Assembly: GCA_934102255.1 (NCBI GenBank)
Contig: CAKOSN010000024.1
Span: forward strand, 1 to 30,096
Direction: 5' to 3'
DNA: 30,096 nt
From: an uncultured Bacilli bacterium
GTDB lineage: Bacteria > Bacillota_I > Bacilli_A > RF39 > UBA660
Under the pieces are notes generated by a model. It did no database searches. It was not told the DNA's origin and was given only the letters and a program-made list of their open reading frames with translations. A program made the position numbers and the translations under genes. This document shows positions 8,857 to 18,269 of this stretch, piece after piece. Each line of letters starts with the position of its first letter. Positions within the stretch are counted from its first letter, which is position 1.

Positions 8857-10383
8857 ATGACTTTTGATGAGTGGTTCAAATTAGCTTGTGAGTATAAAAA
8901 TGAACATGGCGACTTATTAGTACCAAAGGAATACAAAACAGAAAGTGGTAAGAATCTTGGCAGTTGGATAAAAGAAAAACGTAAATATTATTTTAAAAAT
9001 AAATTAACTACTGAACAAATCGAAAAATTAGAAAGTATTGGCATGGTTTGGAAAGTTCATGAACAAGCTTGGGATGACATGTTTGCCTTAGCTGTTGAGT
9101 ATGCAAATGAACATGAAAATTTATTAGTGCCACAAAAATATATAACAGAAAATGGAAAACCTCTTGGTATTTGGATAAGTAATTGCCGTATTTTTTATAA
9201 AAATGACAAATTATCACAAGAAAAAATCGAGTCTTTAGAAAGTATCGGTATGATATGGCAAGTCCATGATAAAAAATGGGATGATATGTATGCTATGGTG
9301 AGCTTATATTATCAAAAACATGGTAATTTAAATATTCCTTGTGATTATAATAATGCTAACAATATCTCACTAATCCATTGGATAATTCGTCAACGTGAGC
9401 TTTATGAATTAAACAAACTTTCTAAAGAACAAGTAGAAAAATTAGAAAGACTAGGTATGGACTGGAAAAAGTCTAAAAGGCATAATTGGTCATACATGTA
9501 TAGATTAGCCGAAAACTATTATAAGGAACATGGTAACTTAATTATTCCTGGACGTTATATATCAGAAAATGGCGAACATCTTGGCGAATGGATATTAAAA
9601 AATCGCCGTAATTATATAAAAGGAAAACTTTCTTCTGATAGAATTGAAAAGTTGGAGAATATTGGCATGGTTTGGGAAATCGTAAAAAAAGATTGCTGGG
9701 AAGAAATGTTTGAGCAAGCCAGCGAATATGTAAGAGTGCATGGCAATCTCTTAGTACCAACAGTGTATAAAACTGAGAATAATAAGCCACTTGGACTATG
9801 GATAAAAGACCAAAGATATGATTATAAAAAGAATCAACTATCAAAAGCTAAACAAGAACAATTAGAAGCAATCGGTATGGTATGGACTGTTTGTGATTAC
9901 AAGTGGAATACTATGCTTCTTATGGCTAAAAGATATTACTTAGAACATGGTAATCTGTTTATTGATGATAGTAGCACACTACCAGACATGAAAAAACTTA
10001 AAAAATGGCTTATATATCAACGAAATCTATGTATTAAAGGCAAATTATCCGAAGAAAAGAAAAAAGCTTTAGAAAGCATCGGTATGGTCTGGGATGCCAA
10101 ACTAAGTAAAGAAAATATTAATATCCATTTAGAAGAATTAACAGTTACTAGTGATAAAGAAAAAAATAAAAATGTTTTAAAATATATTTCTGCAATCGAA
10201 CTTCAAACTAAGATAAGATTCTTAAGCGACATAGGAGAGTCTCCAGTAGATGAAAATGGCAGGTTAATTGATATATTTACTATGTCAAACCATGATATCG
10301 AAGAAAAGTACGGCGTAAATATTGAATCTTTAATTAAATACTATAAAAAAGATAATACAAGAAAACTAAAAATAAAATTATAA
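8857..10383 (+). CDS. Stand-alone HA-repeat protein, six repeats
   Basis: The start is placed at 8857 (MTFDEWFKLA) rather than the upstream in-frame ATG at 8839. AGTAGGGA sits correctly for 8857, nothing precedes 8839, and MTFDEW matches the start of its paralogues. The 508-aa protein has six HA repeats (FDEWF, WDDMF, WDDMY, WSYMY, WEEMF, WNTML) and the shared C-terminal domain (AIELQTKIRFL, LIDIFTMSN, EEKYGVNIESLI). That C-terminus is most like the one of the gene upstream, so the two genes look like a tandem duplication. A terminator follows at once. Confidence 0.85.
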   Translation: MTFDEWFKLACEYKNEHGDLLVPKEYKTESGKNLGSWIKEKRKYYFKNKLTTEQIEKLESIGMVWKVHEQAWDDMFALAVEYANEHENLLVPQKYITENGKPLGIWISNCRIFYKNDKLSQEKIESLESIGMIWQVHDKKWDDMYAMVSLYYQKHGNLNIPCDYNNANNISLIHWIIRQRELYELNKLSKEQVEKLERLGMDWKKSKRHNWSYMYRLAENYYKEHGNLIIPGRYISENGEHLGEWILKNRRNYIKGKLSSDRIEKLENIGMVWEIVKKDCWEEMFEQASEYVRVHGNLLVPTVYKTENNKPLGLWIKDQRYDYKKNQLSKAKQEQLEAIGMVWTVCDYKWNTMLLMAKRYYLEHGNLFIDDSSTLPDMKKLKKWLIYQRNLCIKGKLSEEKKKALESIGMVWDAKLSKENINIHLEELTVTSDKEKNKNVLKYISAIELQTKIRFLSDIGESPVDENGRLIDIFTMSNHDIEEKYGVNIESLIKYYKKDNTRKLKIKL

Positions 10384-10390
10384 AGTTATT

Positions 10391-10430
10391 AAGACTATCT
10401 AATTAATACCTAGCTAGTCTTTTTCTTTTT
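10391..10430 (+). terminator. Intrinsic terminator after the 7061-10383 operon
   Basis: AAGACTA-t-CTA (10391-10401) pairs with TAG-c-TAGTCTT (10411-10421), one internal mismatch, followed by TTTTCTTTTT. Confidence 0.8.
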
Positions 10431-10439
10431 CAAAGTTTA

Positions 10440-10448
10440 TGATAGGAT
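10440..10448 (+). promoter_or_regulatory. Putative extended -10 promoter for the helicase at 10475
   Basis: TGA followed by TAGGAT, 26 bp before the start codon. A T-rich stretch (tttttc) lies 17 bp upstream in place of a consensus -35. It aligns with the promoter before 7061. Confidence 0.4.
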
Positions 10449-10474
10449 AAATATATAAATAGAAGGAAACTAAT

Positions 10475-13400
10475 ATGGAAGAATTATTTAATATAACAAA
10501 TTGTTATCAAGATGATAATTATTATTACTTTTTTAGAGCCCTAAATAAAAGAGATATGACTGGTATTAGAAATAAATCTATTTTAGATGATGCTGGTCAT
10601 ATAAATAAAATTATTACTGATAGTAAGTTTTATAATCATACTGATAGATATAATGAAGAATCAAGTCTTACTTTAGAAGAAATGTTTAATCATATTAAAA
10701 CCCATTATGATAAAGATACTAATTGTATATCCCTAAGTAGTGATGCTAATGTATGTTTAACTTATGGTAGAAGTGATTACGAAGATAAATATATAATTGT
10801 AAAAGTACCTAAAAATGAATTAGGTAGTACTACTTTTAATGCTAGTAAATATATGTTTACAGAGATTACTAATAGAACCCTAGAATATATAAAGACTCAT
10901 CAAGATGATTTAACGGACATACAAAGATATTATATTGACTCTTTAAGCCATGTTTCTACTAGAGAACAATTAGATAATCTAAAGAAAACTTTACCCGAAG
11001 AATCTGTTAATCAAACTGATGAAAAATTTCAAAATGGTTTTAACTTTATTAAAAGTAAGCCTTATGAAGGTTATAGTGACGAAGAAAATTTAGCAAAAGA
11101 TAAACTAGTAATGCTTTTAGATATCTTAGATTTTGAAGCTATTAAAGGTAAAACTAATCGCTTTGCTATTCAGACTATGAGCCTTGCTTTTTCAGCCAGA
11201 GAATTTGATTATTATAAAGATATACCAGGAGAAAAAATAATTGAAATGCCAACTTCTTTAATAGAAATAATGGCTATCTTACAGCAAGTACCCGAAACAA
11301 AAGAAATTAGAGAAATTAAAACATATATCTTAACTCATCTAGATACCATAAAACAAAATATAAAAGAAATAGACTATAGTAATTTTAATCCCGAAGGCTT
11401 AGATTTAAGTTTAGATAACTTATATAAGTTGACAGAAGGTAAAATAAATTATAAAGATGCCAAAGAATTATACATAAATTCTATGTACTTAGTAAAAGCT
11501 AAATTAAGAACTTACTTTTCAGTTAATTTACTAAATAATATCTTAAATAATAATCCTAAATATAGTAAAACCTTACAATATATCTTAGATAACACTTTAG
11601 GTATAGAACCAACTATTATGGCAAGAAGTGGTAATAATACTATGAAAGTAAGTGATACCATTTTCCTATATTTACCTAAGAAATATCAAAGTCTTTATGA
11701 TTATATTAACTCCTTAAAAGCAAGTGATATGTCTAAATTATTTATAAGTCCTAGTAGTACTTTTAATACTTTATTTACTAAATATATAGATGATAAAAAT
11801 ACCATTAAACAAGATAAAGAAGAGTGGTATGCTAATGCCTTAATTGATGCGATTGACTTAGAATCTTTAAATATCGAAACCAGTTTTAATGAGACTCAAA
11901 AAAGAAAAATAGTTAATGCCTTAGTTAGTCATAATTTTATGGACTATTATGAGAAAGTTAAAACTATAAGTGATGATGGTTCGATTGCTACTTCAATGTT
12001 TGCATCACTAATAGCTAAAAAAGATGAATTTACTAGTGATACTAATATTATAATAGACAAGTTAAAAGACTATATTGGCTATAATGAGATAAAAGAGTAC
12101 AAATTACTTTTAAGAAAAATTCAAAGAAGAGCCTATGAAAATGTTGAAAAGGCCTTTGCTTCTAGAAACTTTACAACTGCTATTATGCCAACTGGTTCCG
12201 GAAAAAGTTTCTTAGCCCTTGCTGAAATGCTTGACCATAAAAATGAAAAAATACTTTATATAGCGCCTAACAAAATTATCTTGGACCAAATTGAATATTA
12301 TATTGGCAAATACTTAAGCGAGCAAGGGTATACTTATAATGATTATCACACGGTATTTCCTAATTTATCTTTAGTAACTTACCAAGATTTAAAAGATTTT
12401 AAAACTGATAGTCTAAAAGAAAAATATGCTAGCAAATATGATTTTATTATATTAGATGAACTCCATCGAAGTGGTGCTCCTAAGTGGCGTAACCTTATCC
12501 AAGAATTAATGGCAAATCAAGATAAGAAAAAAGTAAAAGTTCTTGGATTAATTGCCACTCCTGAGCGTGATATTGATGATGCCGATATGGCTGTTTACTG
12601 GGCAAGATATTTTGGGTATAGTGATACAGATATAATTTTAAGTAGACACTTAGCTATCGATGAAACCTTAGAAAGTGCAATTAACGCTGGAATTCTTCCT
12701 AATCCTATCGTTGTAAATTGTCTTTATAAATATAAAAGTGATGGCACTTTAGATGATATGTTTGATAAGATTTCTTTAATAGATGATGCTGAGGCGAAAG
12801 CTAAAGCCTATGCTAAATATGAACTGTGTTGTCGAAAAGTAAGCCAGAGTAGGGGCATTGAAAAAATCCTTGGCGATTATTTAAAACCAAATGATAAATA
12901 CGTTGTTTTCTTACCCGTAACTCGTAAAGAAAATGGCAATTTTGCCACTGAAGATGGTACAAAGATAAACAGAGTTCAAGCTGTAAAAATTATCGAAGAT
13001 TACACTATCTTAATTAGACAATATTTATATTCCAATGAATACATGAAAACTAATGGTGAGTCTTTATTATCTATTTATAATAAAATAATTAATAAACAAG
13101 AATTATCTGATGATGATATAGATTTCTTAAATAAAGAACAAGAAAATATCATGTTATTAGATATGTTAAAGATTAAGCATAAACCAGCTGCTTTGAATAC
13201 TTTTAATACTACTATGGTAAGTACCATCGCTAGACACTTAGGTTGGAAAAAATTAGATAGAGAAACCATAAAAGTAAAAATAGAGTCAAAGACTCAAGAC
13301 ATGGTTGATACTAATTCGCTTTTAAGTTATTATAGTGATTCTAAGAATAAAGAAGAATTAGATAGCTTTAATAAAGAGACAACTGGTAAACCAAAATTAC

Positions 13401-15736
13401 TATTTGTTATGGATAAATTAAATGAAGGAGCCCACTTAGAAGGAGTAAAAGGTATAATTTGGTTAAGGACATTAAGTATTAATTCCAAAATTCTTTTCTA
13501 TCAGCAACTAGGTAGATGTATGCACTCTGGTAGTGATGGTCATGTCTATCTTGATGATGAACGACCTGTAGTCTTAGATTTAGTTAATAATCGTAATATT
13601 GTTAATTTAAAAAAGAATGAAACTCCTCAAAATGATTTACGCACCTTAAGAACAATAATCAGTTGGATAAAAGATAATGGTGATAAAAGACCTAATAAAA
13701 ATAGTAAAATATTAGAAGAAAAAAATTATGGTTTAAAACTAAATATCATTCTTTATCGTTATGTTAAGTATTTTAATAATCACTCTTTACTAAACGATAT
13801 TAATATTCAAAATAAAATAGTTATTGAAGAAATTCTGAAATTAGGTTCAAGTATTGATTTATGGAATATTAAGATAAATGAGACCGAACGAGTTATAAAA
13901 TTAAAAGAAGAAGAAAAGGAAGAAAGTGAATTTCTTCAAGGTTTTATGCAAGTCGACAGTATAGTTAGTGATTTTATTAATTTAAAAAAGGAAATAGACG
14001 AATTAATATCACCAGAAGAAGCTTTTGATAAATGGTATAAATTAGCCTCTAAATACTACAAAGAATATGGCAATTTACTTGTACCACGAAAATATGTAAC
14101 GAAATCGAATGAAAATCTTGGGACTTGGATAAGCAATCAACGCTCTCTTTATAAAAGTGGCAATTTATCTAAAGAAAAAATAAAAATGCTAGAAGAAATT
14201 GGCATGGTCTGGAATAAACTAGATTCAGATTGGCAAGAAAAATATAGACAAGCTAAAGAATATTATCAAAAACATGGAAACTTATCTATTGATTCTGAAT
14301 ATGTAGCAGCAAATGGTGAAGTCCTAAGAACGTGGATAAATAAACAGTTGCAACTATATAAGAAGGGAATGTTGTCAGCTGAAAAAATAGAAATGTTAGA
14401 AGGCGTTGGCATAGTTTGGGATATTTATAGCGATAAATGGCAAAAAATGTATCAGTTAGCTGAAAAATATTATCAAAAATATAAAAATCTATCCATTCCT
14501 AGAAATTACATAACCGAAAATCATAAGCCACTTAGCAACTGGATAAATAGACAACGCCATGCTTATGCTAAAGGAAAGTTATCTAAAGACAAAATCGAAT
14601 TGCTAGAAGCTATTGGCATGGTTTGGAATGCTACCGTTACAAGGTGGCAAGAAATGTATTTGTATGCCACAGAATATTATAAAGAACACCAAAATTTATT
14701 AGTAACAAAAGATTATATCATGCCAAATGGTGAAAATCTTAAAATCTGGGTAAAATCTCAACGTGAAGCTTATAGTCAAAAAAAATTATCTCAAGAAAAG
14801 ATAAAAATGTTAGAGAGTATTGGCATGGTTTGGAATGTATATAATAATCAGTGGACTAAAATGTATAAGTTAGCCACAGAATACTATAAAACCCATGGTA
14901 ATTTATTAGTGCCTGTTAGTTATGTAACAAAAGATAATGAACCTCTTGGTAAATGGATAAGCAAACGTAGGGGAGAATATGTGGCGGGTAAATTATCTGA
15001 AGAAAGAATAGAACAGCTAGAAAGTATTGGTATGAAATGGTCATTAAAAGATGATGAATGGAATAGAATGTATGGGCTGGCCACAGAATATTATGAAAAA
15101 TATGGAAACTTAATGATTCCTAGTGATTTTATAACCGAAACTGGTGAAGAACTTGGTCTTTGGATAAAAAATAAACGAAATTCTTACTACTTAGGCAGGT
15201 TATCTGATGAAAAAATAAAGCTACTTGAAAAAATTGGCATGATTTGGAACTTATACGATAATACTTGGAATAATATGTATCAATTAGCTAAGAATTATTA
15301 CGAAAAAAATGGTAATTTATTTATTTCTCAAAGATTTGTAACCGCATCTGGCGAGGCTCTAGGTCAGTGGATAAGTCGTCAACGTCAAGAACTTTTAAAA
15401 GGAAGAATTACAGAAGAAAGAATTAAACTACTAGATAATATAGGCATGATTTGGAATACTAAGACTAATAAAGATGAAATCGATACCTATTTAGAAGATT
15501 TAAAAAATCAAAACATTAATATTGATAAAAAACTTAATAAAGATATATTAAAACGTATATCTATATTAGAATTAAAAAGCAAAATAAATTATTTATTAGA
15601 AAGAAAACTTCCTATCCTAGATAATAATGGTAAATTAATAGATATCTTTAGTATGACAAGTATTGATATAAAAGAAAAATATAATATATCTTTAGATGAA
15701 ATAATTACAACTTATAATAAAAGTAAGACCCTTTAA
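10475..15736 (+). CDS. SF2 helicase with seven HA repeats and a possible ART-like N-terminus
   Basis: This 1753-aa cytoplasmic protein starts behind AGAAGGAA. Residues 1 to about 140 look like an ADP-ribosyltransferase-type fold: FRAL with R21 in the first strand, CISLSSD (S86-L-S88), then VYGx-like strands and E130. This is inference from pattern only. A helical region without motifs follows to about 560. The SF2 motor then shows PTGSGKS (Walker A, 572-578), ILYIAPNK, LVTYQDL, DELH (Walker B, 661-664), LGLIATPER (motif III, near 690), LNEGAHLEGV (motif V, near 980) and QQLGRCMHSG (motif VI, G1013-R1014). Seven HA repeats run from about residue 1184 to 1660, then the cluster's C-terminal domain (LIDIFSMTS, EKYNISLDEI). 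Related motors occur in restriction-like and defence proteins. It is transcribed alone. Its 3' half aligns with the partial gene at 1-2034. Confidence 0.9.
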   Translation: MEELFNITNCYQDDNYYYFFRALNKRDMTGIRNKSILDDAGHINKIITDSKFYNHTDRYNEESSLTLEEMFNHIKTHYDKDTNCISLSSDANVCLTYGRSDYEDKYIIVKVPKNELGSTTFNASKYMFTEITNRTLEYIKTHQDDLTDIQRYYIDSLSHVSTREQLDNLKKTLPEESVNQTDEKFQNGFNFIKSKPYEGYSDEENLAKDKLVMLLDILDFEAIKGKTNRFAIQTMSLAFSAREFDYYKDIPGEKIIEMPTSLIEIMAILQQVPETKEIREIKTYILTHLDTIKQNIKEIDYSNFNPEGLDLSLDNLYKLTEGKINYKDAKELYINSMYLVKAKLRTYFSVNLLNNILNNNPKYSKTLQYILDNTLGIEPTIMARSGNNTMKVSDTIFLYLPKKYQSLYDYINSLKASDMSKLFISPSSTFNTLFTKYIDDKNTIKQDKEEWYANALIDAIDLESLNIETSFNETQKRKIVNALVSHNFMDYYEKVKTISDDGSIATSMFASLIAKKDEFTSDTNIIIDKLKDYIGYNEIKEYKLLLRKIQRRAYENVEKAFASRNFTTAIMPTGSGKSFLALAEMLDHKNEKILYIAPNKIILDQIEYYIGKYLSEQGYTYNDYHTVFPNLSLVTYQDLKDFKTDSLKEKYASKYDFIILDELHRSGAPKWRNLIQELMANQDKKKVKVLGLIATPERDIDDADMAVYWARYFGYSDTDIILSRHLAIDETLESAINAGILPNPIVVNCLYKYKSDGTLDDMFDKISLIDDAEAKAKAYAKYELCCRKVSQSRGIEKILGDYLKPNDKYVVFLPVTRKENGNFATEDGTKINRVQAVKIIEDYTILIRQYLYSNEYMKTNGESLLSIYNKIINKQELSDDDIDFLNKEQENIMLLDMLKIKHKPAALNTFNTTMVSTIARHLGWKKLDRETIKVKIESKTQDMVDTNSLLSYYSDSKNKEELDSFNKETTGKPKLLFVMDKLNEGAHLEGVKGIIWLRTLSINSKILFYQQLGRCMHSGSDGHVYLDDERPVVLDLVNNRNIVNLKKNETPQNDLRTLRTIISWIKDNGDKRPNKNSKILEEKNYGLKLNIILYRYVKYFNNHSLLNDINIQNKIVIEEILKLGSSIDLWNIKINETERVIKLKEEEKEESEFLQGFMQVDSIVSDFINLKKEIDELISPEEAFDKWYKLASKYYKEYGNLLVPRKYVTKSNENLGTWISNQRSLYKSGNLSKEKIKMLEEIGMVWNKLDSDWQEKYRQAKEYYQKHGNLSIDSEYVAANGEVLRTWINKQLQLYKKGMLSAEKIEMLEGVGIVWDIYSDKWQKMYQLAEKYYQKYKNLSIPRNYITENHKPLSNWINRQRHAYAKGKLSKDKIELLEAIGMVWNATVTRWQEMYLYATEYYKEHQNLLVTKDYIMPNGENLKIWVKSQREAYSQKKLSQEKIKMLESIGMVWNVYNNQWTKMYKLATEYYKTHGNLLVPVSYVTKDNEPLGKWISKRRGEYVAGKLSEERIEQLESIGMKWSLKDDEWNRMYGLATEYYEKYGNLMIPSDFITETGEELGLWIKNKRNSYYLGRLSDEKIKLLEKIGMIWNLYDNTWNNMYQLAKNYYEKNGNLFISQRFVTASGEALGQWISRQRQELLKGRITEERIKLLDNIGMIWNTKTNKDEIDTYLEDLKNQNINIDKKLNKDILKRISILELKSKINYLLERKLPILDNNGKLIDIFSMTSIDIKEKYNISLDEIITTYNKSKTL

Positions 15737-15752
15737 TTAGAGTCTTATTTTT
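15724..15752 (+). terminator. Intrinsic terminator of the helicase gene
   Basis: Bases 15724-15732 pair with 15739-15747 (nine positions, one mismatch) around a 6-nt loop, followed by five T. The stem overlaps the stop codon. Confidence 0.75.
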
Positions 15753-15802
15753 ATATGTATAAATCTAAAAATACCGGTTATACTAAGTTACATTATCCAT
15801 TT

Positions 15803-16095
15803 TTTCGTAGAGTATGCAACTCTATGAAAGCCTATTTCTGGGCCTTATTTTTAACTTATATATAAACTATACCACATATTTTAGGCATTTAAAAGGGGAT
15901 TTTTTTCATCTTTTTAGTCAATTTTCTGGTCAGAAAATTTTTATGCAATCTCTTTATTTATAAGGGCTTACCAAGGCTTTTATAGTCAAATGAATCCAAA
16001 TCTATTCTGGTCAAATTCATGGTCAATAATTTTTAAACCCTAGGTAAATACAGGGCTTGCAGCCAATTTTTCATAGAGTTGCATACTCTATGAAG
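15803..16095. other. Invertible promoter module 1
   Basis: A 245-bp core is bounded by 27-bp inverted repeats (15803-15829 and 16069-16095; 25 of 27 match). Each repeat contains two 7-bp arms, CATAGAG-type and CTCTATG, around a 7-bp spacer: TATGCAA at 15813-15819 on the left, TTGCATA at 16079-16085 on the right, exact reverse complements. The only arm mismatch (CGTAGAG) is in the outer left arm. Five same-strand GTCA motifs start at 15916, 15928, 15984, 16009 and 16021. A minus-strand promoter lies near the left end. The surface-protein ATG is 97 bp past the right arm. There is no ORF inside. The 15753-15802 stretch is featureless AT-rich sequence. The phase-variation role is inferred from the layout and from three further copies. 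Confidence 0.8.
15866..15876 (-). promoter_or_regulatory. Extended -10 promoter inside module 1, facing away from the gene
   Basis: On the minus strand TGTGG is followed by TATAGT (-10 at 15871 to 15866). The region 17 bp upstream (TTTTAA) is a weak -35. It fires left towards the 3' end of a + strand gene. Inversion would aim it through the right repeat at the gene at 16189. Confidence 0.55.
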
Positions 16096-16188
16096 CCGAA
16101 AATACGGGCTGGTGGTTATTGTGGGTTACACTAATTTAGTAATTATTTTTAAAAAAATGGTAATAATAAAGTAGTAAGGAAAACATTT

Positions 16189-18162
16189 ATGAAGAAAAAG
16201 ATTAGCATATTAATTATTAGTTTAATTATAGTTTTAGCAAGCCTAGGTTTATCTTATGCTTACTGGCAAATAACTTTAATGGGTGATAAAGGTAATAATG
16301 TAACATCTGGTTGTTTTAATATAGAAATGATTAATCAAAAAGATGAAATAACTTTAGGTAGTACTTTTCCGATAACTGATGCTGAAGGTTTAAAGTTAAA
16401 ACCATTTAGTTTCACCTTAAAGAATACTTGCACCATATTTGCTCATTACTACGTTAATATGGAAATGTTAGAAGGAACTACTTTAAATAGTAAGTTTGTG
16501 GCTGTAAGAGTTAATAATGAGGCCATTAATACTTTAGATACTTATAAAGTAGCAAATACTACTATTAATACTTCAATGGAATCAAGAACGATTGCCGAAG
16601 GTTACTTAGGAGCCGATGAAGAGGTAGATTATACCGTATCATTTTGGATGGATGAAGATGTTACCATTGATGATGATGTTATGAATAAAGTTTTTAAGTC
16701 TAAAATAGTTATTAATTCTGAACCAGGTAAGTATGATCCTGTATCAGCAGGTTATGACACGTTACATGATGCTATCTTAGCAAATGAGTATCAGACTACT
16801 CCGGAGATAGCCAAGACTAAGATTACTGCTAAGCAAGAAGTTGATTTAAGTCAGACGGCACCAATAATCAAATGGGTGGAAAAAACTGAAGAAAGTACAA
16901 CAAGACAAGTAATAAAACCAACAGCAGAGGCTATAAGTTCAGTAACTCAATTAAGTGGTTTAGGTGCTAATGAACAATATATGTATATATGTACAACCAA
17001 ATCATTAAATAGCGAGACTGCCAGATATTCATTAGGAAATTGTTCGCTAAAAAATCCGACAACTTTAGATTACAGTGGTGATACTAAGTATTATTATTCT
17101 TATGAAACTATGGCATATAATCAAACAAATTCCAAATTATATGTTTCAAGAAATGCTGGTGATATTAATGTGTATCAAATAACTGGAGCGACAAAAACCG
17201 CAAGTACGCAAACTACTAATGGAATTAAATATGCAACTAATGTTTATAATTTATCTTGCATTACCTTAACAGAAACTGAGTTAGAAACGGATAAATCTGA
17301 TAAAGGTTTATATCAAGGAACAGATGATTATGGTACAACATATTATTATCGTGGTAATGTAAAAAATAACATAGTTTACTTTGCTAATATTTATTGGCAA
17401 ATAGTGAGAATAAATGGCGATGGCTCAATAAGATTGATGTATAATGGTACAGAAAAAAATGCAACTGGTAAAAAACAATCAATAAATAATAGCACTTATC
17501 AATTTAATAGTAAATATAATGATCCTGCGTATGTAGGGTATATGTATGGTAATCCCGATGGAACAACATTTGATGAAGTACATACAAATACAACATCTTC
17601 TGCTATTAAAACGACAGTAGATAATTGGTATAAAACCAATATCGTCGATAAAGGATATAGTGGTTATGTATCGAATGCAGTTGGCTTTTGTGGCGATAGA
17701 ACTATTTATAGCGGTGGTGATGGAGTTCAAACGGATAAGAATACATATTTTGGAGCATATGGTAGGCATTCGAAACAAACTGCTCAATTTACATGTCCAG
17801 AGCCATCAAGAGATTTGTATACGACAACAGATTCTAGTATTGGTAATAAGGCTTTAACATATCCAGTTGGTTTAATAACATATGATGAATTGGTTTTTGC
17901 TGGTATGGATAATAGACATATTAATAAATTATCATGGGCTTATTCCATCCAACACTATTGGACCATGTCCCATTCTCACTTTAATGCGTCAAGCGGCGCT
18001 GCTGTTGAGTGGTTTCAGGATAGCGCTGGTTATCTTAGTCAGTGGACTTGGGTTACTGACTGGTATGGTGCCCGCCCTGTTATAAATCTGAAATCTGATG
18101 TTAAAATTACCGGTGGGACTGGCACCGCCAATGATCCATTTGTGATAGATACAAATAATTAA
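16189..18162 (+). CDS. TasA-like surface protein with C-terminal surface module
   Basis: This 657-aa protein has an N-terminal hydrophobic segment (residues 5-24) ending in SYAYW, typical of SipW-processed TasA/camelysin precursors. Residues 26-178 form a beta-rich TasA-like domain with C42 and C81 (CFNIE and KNTC) as a likely disulphide pair. A conserved linker (184-232: AGYDTLHDAILANEYQTTPE, then TAPIIKWVEK) follows. After a variable stretch, the C-terminal module (about 368-657) has YYYRGNVKNN, IVRINGDGSIR, VGYMYG, GFCGDR, YPVGLITYDEL, YWTMS, RPVINLKSDV and NDPFVID. The module resembles adhesin-like C-termini widespread in gut Bacillota; the function is unproven. No LPXTG motif is seen. 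AAGG lies 9 nt before the ATG. Expression is probably set by module 1. Confidence 0.85.
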   Translation: MKKKISILIISLIIVLASLGLSYAYWQITLMGDKGNNVTSGCFNIEMINQKDEITLGSTFPITDAEGLKLKPFSFTLKNTCTIFAHYYVNMEMLEGTTLNSKFVAVRVNNEAINTLDTYKVANTTINTSMESRTIAEGYLGADEEVDYTVSFWMDEDVTIDDDVMNKVFKSKIVINSEPGKYDPVSAGYDTLHDAILANEYQTTPEIAKTKITAKQEVDLSQTAPIIKWVEKTEESTTRQVIKPTAEAISSVTQLSGLGANEQYMYICTTKSLNSETARYSLGNCSLKNPTTLDYSGDTKYYYSYETMAYNQTNSKLYVSRNAGDINVYQITGATKTASTQTTNGIKYATNVYNLSCITLTETELETDKSDKGLYQGTDDYGTTYYYRGNVKNNIVYFANIYWQIVRINGDGSIRLMYNGTEKNATGKKQSINNSTYQFNSKYNDPAYVGYMYGNPDGTTFDEVHTNTTSSAIKTTVDNWYKTNIVDKGYSGYVSNAVGFCGDRTIYSGGDGVQTDKNTYFGAYGRHSKQTAQFTCPEPSRDLYTTTDSSIGNKALTYPVGLITYDELVFAGMDNRHINKLSWAYSIQHYWTMSHSHFNASSGAAVEWFQDSAGYLSQWTWVTDWYGARPVINLKSDVKITGGTGTANDPFVIDTNN

Positions 18163-18245
18163 GTAACTGGGGCCAATAAAAATATTTCTTTTAACAAATT
18201 TATTTTTATATCATTCTCTTATCAAATGGCCCCAGTTACTTTTTA
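18161..18245 (+). terminator. Long-loop GGGGCC hairpin terminator
   Basis: A perfect 15-bp stem, 18161-18175 with 18227-18241, spans a loop of about 51 nt and is followed by a T run (18241-18245). The next gene starts 24 bp later without an obvious promoter, so readthrough or partial termination is plausible. Confidence 0.75.
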
Positions 18246-18269
18246 ATGAATATAAAGGAGTAAATACAA

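Noticed and set aside
15806..16092. CATAGAG/CTCTATG palindromes as transcription terminators
   Set aside because: No consistent T run follows them, they occur in pairs, and their spacers co-vary between the two ends, which terminators do not explain.
17479..18085. Overlapping ORFs in other frames inside the surface gene at 16189
   Set aside because: They are out-of-frame shadows of a conserved coding sequence with no ribosome-binding site or homologous pattern.
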